From Glomus cerebriforme (taxonomy: Eukaryota; Glomeromycota; Glomeromycetes; Glomerales; Glomeraceae): a stretch of 64,000 nucleotides of DNA. Below, in pieces: positions 11,762 through 23,400 of this stretch (within the stretch, counting starts at the first letter, position 1; every line of letters begins with the position of its first letter). The position numbers were made by a program, and so were the translations under genes. Below the pieces are notes generated by a model that was not told the DNA's origin, ran no database searches, and saw nothing but the letters and a program-made list of their open reading frames with translations. The stretch is from contig QKYT01000138.1 of the NCBI GenBank assembly GCA_003550305.1, forward strand, positions 896 through 64,895, in the 5' to 3' direction.

Positions 11762-11995
11762 AAAGAATGTCCGGAAATTGCCAACAAAAATGTCCCACAC
11801 GTCAGGAAATGTCCAGAAAATTGCAATACTCCGATACTGACATTAACTCGCCTAGACATTTTCTGGATGTTTTCTAGAAGATTGCAATATCTCAACGTCC
11901 GGAATATTGTAATTTTTCGGACGTTTTCTGGACGTATGGGCATTTTCTGGTCACACTCGAACATATTCAATGATAATTTCCGGACATTCTTTTTT
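11762..11995. mobile_element. Inverted-repeat element with GTCCGGA ends
   Basis: Left end AAAGAATGTCCGGAAATT is matched by AATTTCCGGACATTCTTT on the right, and partial pairing continues inward through GTCCAGAAAA and TTTTCTGGAC. The element is about 234 bp. An open frame crosses it on each strand (140 codons plus, 70 minus), but these arise from the palindromic structure and show no domain. Confidence 0.7.
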
Positions 11996-14059
11996 ATAGG
12001 GTATCGTTATAATAACCTTAGCTTTAATAGAAAAATTTTTCAAAATTTATGTTATGTACTGTATGCCGAACTAGACAGATGGGTTTATACTAGTATAATA
12101 AAGGTGCTGGGACTTCGTTCCTTTTATAAAATATATTCTATTCTATAGTATCATGTCAGAGCAGTTGTTGTCACATTCAATTGAATAATTTTAATATTTA
12201 GATCTTATGCTGGTTATGGTAATAAATTTTTTAACTCTATAATTTTAATCAACGTTCATATTGAGTTATTTAATTTTGAATCTCATGCTTATTATTTATC
12301 GTTTTCGTTTTTTTTTAAAAACAAAACAATTAATTGAAAATGATTATAATTCTCAAATATGTAATATCTTGATAAATAAAATTTAATAAAAATAGACATA
12401 AATATTAAAGTCATGAAAAAATATGGTGTGATATAATTCGAAAAAAAAGTGTAGAAGATTTGAAGCATACTAGTAAATCATAATTTTATATAACAATATG
12501 TCGGGACATATGAAATTTTTTAAAAAATATCGTTGTATCGGGTTATACCGATATTTTATATGTCCTCACATATAGTGATAAATAAAATTATATTGGTATA
12601 TCATGTTTTCAATAGTTATATTGGTATATTAAATATCGGTATATCGAGGTTAGATTGTAATAGTATAAATAATTATTACTCTTTTAACATTCATATCATT
12701 GTAAAATATTTATTATGCAAATTTTACCTTACTTTATCTTATTTAATACGATTTTAATGTTATTTATTTCGTTTAGAATAGTATATTTTAGTTCCGTTAT
12801 AGGAAGCGTGAAAAAGGCCAATTATACGAATGGAAAGAGATACAAGGAGCACTAAATCTTCGCCAGTAAGATAGAGTAGAATGTGGATGTAGTTATTAGA
12901 CATCTTCAATATTACTTGTGCTAAATTTCTTTTTTGCAGTGAAAAATAAATTAAAAATTGCTCTCAAGAATTTGGTACCTATTATTAAATGTGACTTGTG
13001 AATACAGTAGATGGACATGTTTAGTAGATTTTTGTTTAACTAAACATGAATTTAGACCTGCTGAAGTATTGGCGTTTACAATCCAACAATTTTTGGTTGA
13101 TTTTCCTATAAATCTATTATTTTCTTTAAAATATTTATATATACATGTCGTTATAAAAATTAATAATGACCACTCAATTGATTTTGAAAAGATAATTATA
13201 ATGAATATTTTGATAAATTAATAAATATATCTATTAGAAAACTTAAAATTTCTGATTACTTGGTTGTAATTCCGGTAAGCAATACCTCAATGCCTCAATT
13301 TTTATTAAGAATTACGATTATTTTCTGTACTTTATGACATTAGTTAGTGCACCCGCTAAATTGGTCGATAATCATTTATGATCACGTGATATAATTTTGT
13401 TGAAATATATTAAACCATGGCGCAAACTTTATGCACTTATCATAAAGCTTTTAAAGTACATGCAATATACGTATTTTTGTCTGCTCTACAACTTTACTTA
13501 AAAATTCAAAGAAAAAGTTAAAATATATTTTTGAATTTTATATATGGCAACTATTATATAACACCTCTCTCGAGAAAAAATTAATACAATTAAAACTTTC
13601 TATTAAACAAATAAATGTTTACTGTCTGATCATGATAAGGTTAAATTTATTGATTTATTACAACTTTAATTTCATCCATTTCATTATTGATCCGTGATCC
13701 ACATGACCTGATCCGACAAATCGGGTCTACATTTCCTTAATCCAGGTTTCATCTTTGATTATCTTGCTATACAAAACACCTTTTTTTTCACTCCTATTTG
13801 ATATTTCAAAGTGGTAACTAAGAGAAAACAAATACAATTAGTGAATACACGTGCTTGAAATATAAAGTATTAAATTCGAGTTTGACTCTTTTATACGAGT
13901 TAAATTATACTCGGGTCAAATCGAGATGTGATCCGAATATTTACGGAACTTGACGTCTTATTCAATTATTCGGGTCAGTCGAATATATTTGATTCGGTAG
14001 GAGCACTACATCGATCCCAATTAATCATAGTAATGTTCAAGGTCAAAAATCAGTAAAGA
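11996..14059. other. Long intergenic stretch
   Basis: No convincing gene. 12530-12660 has imperfect repeats of a TATATTGGTATAT-like motif. 13690-13990 has degenerate CGGGTC/GATCCG motifs. An 87-codon plus-strand frame at 12958-13221 has no known domain. Confidence 0.4.
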
Positions 14060-14610
14060 TGATTGTCCAAGTAAATTTTCCACAAAAGCATATCAATAAG
14101 TATCAGATACAAAGATAGTCACTTTCCAGCAATAATCTCGATGCTATATTTTCATGTGTGCTATTTACTGTATACAATCACAAATCCAAGATCATTAATT
14201 ATAATTATACAAAGTTGCATTTATTATATAATAAGCAATTTGTATTCTTTCTTTTATATAAGTTTATTGTGATTTTGTTGCAACCAACTGATAGATATTT
14301 TGTATCATAGCATTTTACTCACTCCATATTTGTTACATATAGTATATTTATTAGTATATTAAACTTTTCAAATACTTTCAACTCCAATCAAACCATTTCT
14401 AACCTTTAGAGTATTACTGTACATCGCGTCCTCTAATACTTAATTATTTCTTTAGAAATCTCATTAATTATAACTTTCATCAATCCAATTTACTGTACAA
14501 ATCTTAGTGAATTCATTTTCATTAATATATTTGTTAAAATTATTAATGATAATTTTATTGCTATTGATTTTCCATCTTTTATTAGAGAGATAATCTGTTT
14601 TCTACTCATG
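14060..14610 (-). pseudogene. Strongly decayed kinase relic
   Basis: Aligning by eye to the intact kinase at 54515-56783, the same landmarks occur in the same order on the minus strand. These include plus-strand TTTCCAGCAATAA (the PEVIAGK region), AATCCAAGATCATTAA (the SDLGF region), GATTTTGTTGCAA (YLQQNH), CCATATTTGTTA (NKYG) and CATCAATCCAATT (W-I-D-G). Many indels and substitutions interrupt it, and no open frame survives. It appears to be an old copy covering both N- and C-lobe exons. Boundaries are approximate. Confidence 0.65.
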
Positions 14611-16678
14611 TTACTTTTCTAACATTAACTAATTCTATTCGAATAAAAAAAAAGGTCTCAATTAGAAAAAAATGCGCATTCTGAAAAAAAGAAGTTTCTA
14701 TAATTAAATATGTTAAGTTGTGGAACCTTAAGGTTGCCAAATTAATCGGATTGGCATAATTTTAAGTTATCATCTTACTATAGAATGAATATTCGGATTA
14801 GCAAACTACAATTTTAAATTCTGGCCTATAATATGAATATGTACCACTTTCCGTAATTAGATTGCATATTTTACGGTGCCTTCATAATTGAGAATGAGAA
14901 TTTTAGTTTCATGTGAAAAGCCAATAGTCGCAAAAATTGAAAAATCAATTGCCAAATAAAAGATGATGTTCAAATAGATGAGATTGACCAAAATTCTGGA
15001 TTAAAAAGCAAATCAACAGGTTTATCTTTTAGGTGTACCAATTAAAAACTACAGTTTATTAAGAATTTTCAAAGGTGATTCAAAATATTTGTAACACCAA
15101 AAATAGTTAACTAACCGACTATGTATATTAATACAACCTATTTATGGTTAATCGAGCGAAAAAAAAGTTTCGCATTTATTATTTTAGTTAATGACTCAGG
15201 AACAATTTTAAATATGGACAAATGATTTCACGAATTGAAAAAAAAGATTTCGTGATGATAAAGTTCAATGGGGTGATAAGATAAATAAAACAATAATTAT
15301 TGATATACTAAATTTATTCTGATTGTCTTCATATGAAAAATGAACAAAATCTCATTCAAAATAAAAAATGGACGGTAAAATTATTTTCCATTTGGAAGAG
15401 TTTCTTATTATTCGTTCTCGTCGTTGTTACCTAAAGCATCATTTATGTTAAAATTTCAATTCCTCATGATCAATTACATAAAGTTCTTTCGTAAATTTTT
15501 CTCCCAAGGTTTTTAACTATTTTATATTTTAACATCCTTGGAATATAATTTTAAATGGATAAATTAAGTTAATGATAACTTTAATAGAATAAATAATAAA
15601 GAATATTCAAAACAAATATTGAGTAAATAATAACCGGGGAAAAAATCAAAATTGATATTAAATTCTGGTGATTCGATCTCAAGAATATTTCTTTGTCAAG
15701 TGTCAAGCCATTTTCGTATAAGTCATTTTCTTACAAGATAAATTTAATTCCATTTGGAAAAATTAAATGAAACAAATGATACATACAAATTAGTACATAT
15801 AGAGTATAATTCGGCCGCAACTGTTGAGACGTACTTCAAAACTATTCCTTTTCGAATTTCACAAACGCCAATAATTTTGAGAAACGTTGTTATCTATTGT
15901 TTTAACTAGAATATTATGTATTATATTATTAATTATTTTGGTCCAATAAGTTTATATGTTGTTTTACATTTCTCACATCTTATCATCAATTAAGTATCAC
16001 CAATCAATAAACCTTAATAATACTTTTCAGCGTAACTTCGTCATCGATTCCTGCAGACCCTGCATGGAAAACAAGAATAAATTCATTATACATTGTTCTA
16101 ATATTGACCATTTTACTTCTTTTGTATAATAAATGTATTCAGTTGCTGAAATAACTCCTATTTTTAAAAACGTTTCGTTGTCTTAAAATAATATAATATA
16201 ATATAATATAAATATTGTAAAATTAAACATAACCTTGGTATGCCAAATACTTATTCATATATGGATATAATGAGAATTATTTGTACTCGATATCTATTCG
16301 ATGTACTTGATCAAAAAATTTCAGTTTCGTCAGTAATTTTGTTTGCTATCCGGATACCGGGTTGACCGAACTTACTCGGTTTATTTCTGGGTTAATTATT
16401 TTCGGGATCCCCGGATTAGGAAACAATCAATACAATACAAATGCCAAGCTACACATATTGTACACAACATTCCCATTTTTGTTATTGATCACAATATAAA
16501 AAGTAATTTTGTCGCCGAAATTATGGGGTTAAAAAAAATTTACAAGCCGTATTCCTAAATTTAAGATTTTGTTTTTATTTTTTGAACACAAAGATAAGCA
16601 AATCTGGAAGATCCTGATACATATATAAATACCTTTATAATTTCAGCGAGCTAGACAAATTCCTTTCAAATACAAACA
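14611..16678. other. Intergenic, upstream of the EF-hand/BTB gene
   Basis: No gene is recognised. An (AATAT)n microsatellite lies at about 16187-16211. A 71-codon plus frame at 16343-16558 shows no domain. TATATAAAT at about 16621-16629 lies roughly 50 nt upstream of the start codon at 16679 and could be a TATA box. Confidence 0.4.
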
Positions 16679-19212
16679 ATGGCCGCAAAAAAAATTGAAG
16701 AATCTCAAATTAAGAAGGTACGGTAGTCAGCAACCTTTTTTTTTTTTATTTGTTTATTTTTTTTTCTTCTTTTTAATCTTTGTTAATTTTTGCGATAGGT
16801 TTTTGACAGTTTTGATTTTAACGGAAATGGTATTTTGTCTCTTGCCGAAATTGATAGAGCTGTCCTAGAGCTCTACCCACAATTTGCAAAAAAAAAGCCT
16901 GTTCTCCAACGGGCGTACAAGGCTGCTGATATTTCAAAGGTTTGTCTTGCAAAAATAGCTCTTATTCTGATATGTTGAAACCTTATATTCTTAATATTCA
17001 AATATCATTAAATTTTCCATTAGGATGGTTTTATCGACATCAACGAATTTAGCCGCCTCATAGAATTACTTTATTACTACAATGACTTATACAATATGTT
17101 TAAGAAACTTGATACAAACAATGATAACCGTATTAGTTTCGCCGAGTTTAAGAAAGGACATAAACTTATTGGGGTAGAAGAAAACCAAACGCCTACGGAG
17201 CTTAAGAAGGCGTTCGATGAGATCGATATAAATCATGGGGGGTATATTCTCTTTGATGAGGTAAAACAAAATCTCTGTTTTTATTTTTAATTTAATTAGG
17301 AACTTTTGATTACATTTGAGACTAATAATCATGTCAAATGTTCTTTTTTCAGTTATGCATTTATGCTGCAAAGAAAAAATTGTATGCAAGCAATCCTCCA
17401 GTAATTCCGACATCGACAGGATCGAAAGCAGGATCGAAAGCAGGATCAAAAGCAGGATCAAAAGCAGGATCGGTGAAAGGTAAACATACACCATCAGGAT
17501 CGACGGTATCGGCATCATCGAAACCTCCAGGATCGGTATCAGCATCATCAAAAGGACAGAATATCGCTGATGATGCCACTTCAGCAACTTCAATGTCAGA
17601 CTTAAAATCGTTAGATTTCACTAGAGATGATATTGTAATAAAATCTCTTTATAAACTCTCGGAAGATTTAATTAACTTTTTAAATAAATCGGAGGGATGT
17701 GATGTTAAAATCGAGATTGGAAAGGAACCAGAAATCGAAGAATTTAATGCACATTCTTCTATTCTTCGAGCTAGATCATCTTATTTTAATTTGGCATTAT
17801 CCAAAGATACGGTTAAGCCTGAAAAGACCGATGATTCAACTGTATCTTATATTTATTCTTTTTTTACGAGTCATACTGATAACGCTGAAGGAGATGATGG
17901 TATCACCATTTTCAAAAAAGATAACATCTCCTCTAAAATTTTTAAAATTATTTTAGGGTAAGTACCTTAGATTTTTGTATAATAAGTTAAAATTAAATTA
18001 CTAATTGATTATATTTAATTTAGGTATATATATGGTGGAGCTGTTGGAATTGCTAAAGTTGATGAATTGACCTCAGGCGAATTTTTGGATCTTCTTGAAA
18101 CCAGTGAGGAGTTAGGCATCCAAGGGTTCAGCGAACCTTTACAATTATACTTCCTTGAAAATCATCGCGAATGGATTCGAGACAACTTAATTGCGCTCGA
18201 AAAGTTTTCCTCCAAACGTGAAGCATTTAATGAGATTCGAAGCTACTGCCTTGATCAGCTTACCCAGGATCCGGATACCATACTCAAATCAGACGATGTA
18301 GGATCAATTGATAAGAGAGTTTTACTCTCTTTCTTGTCGAGAGATGATTTAATTGCAGATGAAATTGACCTTTGGAATTTGGTAATTAGATGGGGTATTG
18401 CACAAGATTCAACTATTAGTAGAGAACCAGTCTCAACATGGTCCAAGGAAGAAATAAATAAATTGAAAGTTATTGTGGTTGATTTAATTCCTTTAATAAG
18501 ATTCAAATGGATACCAGGAGATCTTTTTTACCAACATGTTAGACCATATAAATGGTTGTTTGATGCTGATACCTATGAAAATCTTATGCAATCTTATTTG
18601 ACGGGTAATAGTTCGCAATCTACCCCGGCAACACCAGTTTTAACTACCTCTTCCTTACATATAACAACAAAGGAGAGAACAAAAAATTCAGATCTTATTA
18701 TTTACGAAAACAATTATTCAAATCTTATTTCGAGTTGGATTGATAAAAAGACATTTAAACCGGATTACAATCCTTATATTTTTAAATTGTTGTACCGAGG
18801 TTCTGCTGATAATTTTTCTTATGCAGCTTTTCATGAGAAATGTGATAATGTGGCAAAAACTTTGACAGTTGCAAGACTTAAGGATACTGGAGAAATTATT
18901 GGTGGATACAATCCTGAAAAATGGAAGATTGCTGGTCGCAATACTAGTTCCACTTATCCAATTCAATCTAAACATGCCTTCATATTTAAATTTGATAATG
19001 AGAAATTGGAAAATTCTAAAATTAGCCGAGTAAATGATCAATATAATGCATTACGCCATAAAAAAGATTCGGGACCAAATTTCTGTGATCTTAAAATTAC
19101 TAATCAAAAAACACCAATTTATTATGATAAGCAATTTTACGATAAAGAATTAAAAATTGATGGACAACAATTAGATGATTATGAAGTATATAAAGTAATA
19201 GCAAAACTCTAA
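16679..19212 (+). CDS. EF-hand (x4)-BTB-BACK-TLDc fusion protein
   Basis: Predicted protein of about 736 aa. Exons: 16679-16717, 16799-16939, 17024-17260, 17353-17957 and 18024-19212. Residues 1-140 hold four EF-hand loops: D19-E30 (DFNGNGILSLAE), D57-E68, D90-E101 and a weaker loop 128-139 (DINHGGYILFDE). A GSKAG x4 and Ser-rich linker follows (about 162-220). BTB starts near 240 with CDVKIEI, then FNAHSSILRARS and ILGYIYGG. BACK (about 385-470) is recognised by WNLVIRWGIAQ and LIPLIRF. TLDc is C-terminal (about 565-735): SWIDKK, LLYRGS, FHEKCDN and GGYNPEKW. BTB-BACK proteins typically act as cullin-3 adaptors, and TLDc domains are linked to V-ATPase regulation and oxidation resistance (family knowledge). 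A calcium-sensing adaptor is inference. Splicing inside the fourth EF-hand with preserved frame argues against two separate genes. Confidence 0.85.
17418..17472 (+). repeat. 15-bp coding tandem repeat (GSKAG)
   Basis: Four near-identical copies of GGATCGAAAGCA/GGATCAAAAGCA encode a Gly-Ser-Lys-Ala-Gly linker. It sits immediately after the EF-hand part and before the BTB domain, a typical flexible interdomain linker. Confidence 0.9.
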
Positions 19213-19233
19213 ATTTTCAAAGCATGATTTTTA

Positions 19234-19264
<31 letters not shown>

Positions 19265-20466
19265 TTTCATTATCTTAACAAGATAAACTTTGTATATTAT
19301 TATTATTATTAATTTATATTTTTTTTGAACAATAAATATTTATTGGGTAAAATTAACGAATAAAAAATGTAAATTATTCTTCTAAATCAAAGAACCTTGA
19401 ATTATATTAAATAATAACAGTAACTGGTACAGTAATAAACAGAAATTTCATAATTTTATTTATCCGGTTACTGATCTAATTGATCTACTACTGATCTCGT
19501 TAAATCAATAAACTCTTTTTCAATTATCGTTAACTTGTTGTGTAACGGCACATGTGACGTGCATGGCGTATTTTTCGTGACGTATATAAACGCGTCACAG
19601 AGGAGAAATTTGATATCAATTTCGTTTATTTAATTTATATTCATATTTATTAACTCCATTAATAGGAGTATTAAAGAATTGTTTTATGAAAATTATTTAC
19701 TTGTCATACAATGGCGATTAGGTTTCCATTTCGCAGCATTCGAGTATTCAAACTTTTGAATTTTTCTTAATAGTGTACAAGTGGAAAATAATCGATTGCT
19801 TCAAGATGATAAATAGCAACTTTGTAATAAATTAAGTGTGCCATATCGGAAGTATTCTACTAAATATAGTTTCAAAATTGGTAACGTAATTTGAATAAAA
19901 AAGATCAAATGAATGATTCAAAATTTTGAATTTGATTTTTTTTTATAATAAGGAAGAAAATAAATTTATTCATAAAATTTATGTAGCAAGTCAGCGAGAG
20001 AAAATGAAACATATGTTTAATGAATTTCCACATTCATCTCCAATGGATATAATGCAATTCTACTTCGAAGACATCGGACAGGAAAATTTTATCCGAAAAA
20101 TGGTTCTAAATTTGATACACTTTCAATGACATAAAAATTATTAAGATATTCCAAAGGCAAGTCTATTCTAACATTACTACCCTACCATACTTTTAAGCCA
20201 ATCTTTCACAAAAAGCGGTTATCAAAAATGAAGGTAATTAATTAGTTAGCACAATTTTATTTTTTATTCAATATCAAATAATGAAAATATATTTTAAAAA
20301 TAATTCGAGCAAAATTTTAAATATATAAATAATTTATTTAATGATAATTAATGAAATTTGTTTTTATAAAAAAAATACAATATTTAAATATTTTACAAAC
20401 ATCTAATCATCTAAATTCTATTTTTTTATATATTCTAAATTCGATATTATATTTTTTTTTCATCAT
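19213..20466. other. Intergenic, 3' flanks of the BTB gene and ACC1
   Basis: The two neighbouring genes converge here. A poly-T/poly-A palindromic stretch at about 19230-19265 follows the BTB gene stop. A 67-codon plus frame at 19926-20129 has no recognised domain. Promoter-like motifs at 19553-19601 are listed separately. Confidence 0.4.
19553..19601 (+). promoter_or_regulatory. TGACGT motifs next to a TATA-like box
   Basis: TGACGT occurs twice on the plus strand, at TGTGACGTGCATGG and CGTGACGTATATAAAC. The second runs into TATATAAA, followed by GCGTCAC (reverse of GTGACGC). TGACGT is the CRE/ATF-type core. No convincing gene begins downstream (the next ATG, 19710, gives only about 18 codons), so the function is uncertain. 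Confidence 0.35.
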
Positions 20467-23400
20467 TCATTCTTCACGATTTATTATTAACTTACTTATT
20501 AAATCATTCTTTTCCTCCGTATTTAATTTTTCAAATAATTTTTCAACTCCTTGAAGTACAGCTTTTAAATTAGTTTTACTTATATCTAAAATATTTTGTA
20601 TTATAGCTTCATTTTTGACTTTTTCAATTCTTTCTTTAATTGTTATTTTTGGAATTGTATTATTATTATTATCGTTTTTCTCATCATCATTTAATATTTT
20701 TTCAAACCATTTTACAATTTCTTCATCAGATTCTTCCCAATCAATTTCATCATCATTTTCAATTTCATTATCTTCTTTAAACCAATTAATTAAATATTGT
20801 TTCATTTCATTTCTATCCAATTTATTATTTGCTTCAATTAATTTTCTAAACATATATTCTTCATGTAATCTTCTTTTAACTCTCCAATAAAAGAATCTTC
20901 TGGAATCTTTCCATTCTAAAGATTTTCTTATGGTCTTTTTATATTTCATTCTCCCTGGTGTATCATGTAAATCTGCGAATTGTAGGGCTATTTGTGAATA
21001 TACTGGTAATAATTCTTGTTCTCTAGCATCTAAATGAATTTTGATTTCTTGTTTTTGAACTTCAGATATTGTAGGATCATCTAATGATTTCTTAAGTTTA
21101 CGATATGATTCATCCAATCTTTCCATCATTGAAAGTAATTGTGGTTTTCTAAATTTAATTTCTACTATACCTTCAGGTTCAAGTACACCAGCTCTTGATT
21201 TTGTATCCGCATACATTTCCATCATATCATTATTGATACTAGGATCAATTACAACCCATGCTCCACCACGAAGTTCTCCATTAGGAACAATATATACAAA
21301 TACTGGTTGTTTATAAGCAGAAAGTGCATCAACTATATAAGAACCATATTTTAAAATTTCTTGAAACATATCTCGTTGACCACCTGAAAATCCACGCCAA
21401 TTAGCAAAAATTATTAAAGGTAATTGTTCCCCTTTATTAAAATCATTAATTGCTTGAGCTGTCTTATAAGCTGAATTAGGATACCAAACTTGTCCGGCTT
21501 CCATCATCACTTGTTGATGAGATTCTGCATCAGCTGGATCAGCTGGAACTACACATTCAACGGTACGAGTTTCAACTGCTATCACACCCATAGGTATCCC
21601 ACCAAGACGTGCTCTTCCAACTACTACAGTTCTTGCCCAACCACCTAATGTTTCAACAAATGATCCTTTATCGAAGAAACCACTAATCCAACTATTAGGA
21701 TCTCTTTCAACCTCATATTTTCCTGCAATTAACCATCTTGGATCATAGATTCCTTTAGGTGGCATATAATTAACATCCCTATCCCAACTATCTGAATTTG
21801 TAAATATTGGTACGGGTGAATTTCGAACGGATGGAACATAAGAGAGCCATTGTATTATCTTTGTAATGCCTTCCAAATCATTTTGTGCAGTTAAATGTGA
21901 AACTCCATTCTTGAACATAATTTGTGTACCTCCAAGCTGTATATTTCCCGTATAAACTTCCCTTCCTAATACTTTATTCAATGCTTGTGCTCCAGTTAAT
22001 ATAATAGGTTGACCTTCATTTTGAATTGTACGTTGTCCCAATCTTACTAAATATGCTCCAATACCTAAATTAAAAAAAAGGGAAAAAATCACAGTTAATA
22101 AATAATAAAATAAATTTCTTAAATTTATACTTTATATCATAATGAATACACACCAACTGAACGACATGTGACTAAAGTTATTGTAAAGATATCTTCGTAT
22201 GCACGTGATGTCGCTCCAGCAATTAATCCTGAACCTTTCAAACATTCAACGCCAAGTCCATCCTTTGTTCCAATAATATCAGTGATTTTATATCGTTTTT
22301 CTTCACCTTCAACAATTTCTTCCGCAATAACGGATTTTCTTTCATTTTGTTGTAATTGTTTATAAGTATTTGAATCAAGATAAAGATATTTTACACCTTT
22401 ACTTGGATTTTCTTTATCTACCCATGCGACGTTAAAATGATTCATAACTTCTTCTGCCAATCCAATTCTTGCACCAGAATTAGCAGCCAGATAAACTCTT
22501 GGTATTCCTAATTGTCTTGCTAATTCAGTTGCTTTGTAAAAGTATTGATCCTCACTAGGTCCAAAAGAACCAATCTGATATGTAATATCATTTGCGATAA
22601 CAACAATCTTTCTACCTTTAGGATATTGTGGTGTGAAGAGCGTAAAGATCCATGCAACCATACCGCATGAATTCGTTCCTGGTGCTCTTTCTACTCCTTG
22701 TAACTTATCATTCTCATCAAGAACAAGTTCTTTTGCTTCCAGAACATCACTAGGACATTTAAGATGTGGATTATAATGTGAGGCGCGATTCCATTGTGTC
22801 CTAATAGCTTGGCGGAATAATTCAGGGAAATCATAAACGTAAGTAGTTCCCATTAAATGAGCTTTATAACGTCTTGGTTGAAGCCATTCTTTTGTTGGAT
22901 AAGGTGTATGAGTTGGTTGTAAGTGCATTGAGCCATCTCTACCGATAGATTTAAGGATCCAATTGTCACGTTCCGTTTTCACCTCTTGATAAGTCTCTAC
23001 CTTAACAACATATCCAGAAACGTTATTAATGATGACACGTAAAGAATAATGTGTTCCTAATGTAGGATCTTCAACCTTAAATCGGACTTCCGCTCCGGTT
23101 ACACGTAGCCTCCATAATCTTTTTCCATGTCTGTCTATAAATCCTTTAACAGCTTCTTCAATTTGTCTTGGTTCCAATACAAATATAGGAATGAAATTTA
23201 TAAATAAATGATTACAATCTGAATTCTTATGCTCTGAACTAACAATCTCGAGGGAATCCAAAATTTCATTTAATAATCTGTCGGATTCAGAAATTAAATA
23301 ATCTGCAGTACGTACACTATTTCGTAATCGACCAGGACGAACTAAAGCTCGAATAAAGAATCTACAATCTGAAGTATTCTCTTTACCAATAGCATAATAA

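Noticed and set aside
11726..12148. 140-codon plus-strand frame
   Set aside because: Most of it reads through the inverted-repeat element; composition and repeats are explained by the palindrome and no domain is seen.
12958..13221. 87-codon plus frame
   Set aside because: No recognisable family. A weak resemblance of its AAACATGAAT segment to 10690-10710 is too short to use.
17361..17621. 86-codon minus-strand frame with FDPAFDPA repeats
   Set aside because: Antisense shadow of the GSKAG repeat in the BTB gene.
20615..20890. 91-codon Ser/Leu-rich plus frame
   Set aside because: Antisense to the low-complexity C-terminus of ACC1.
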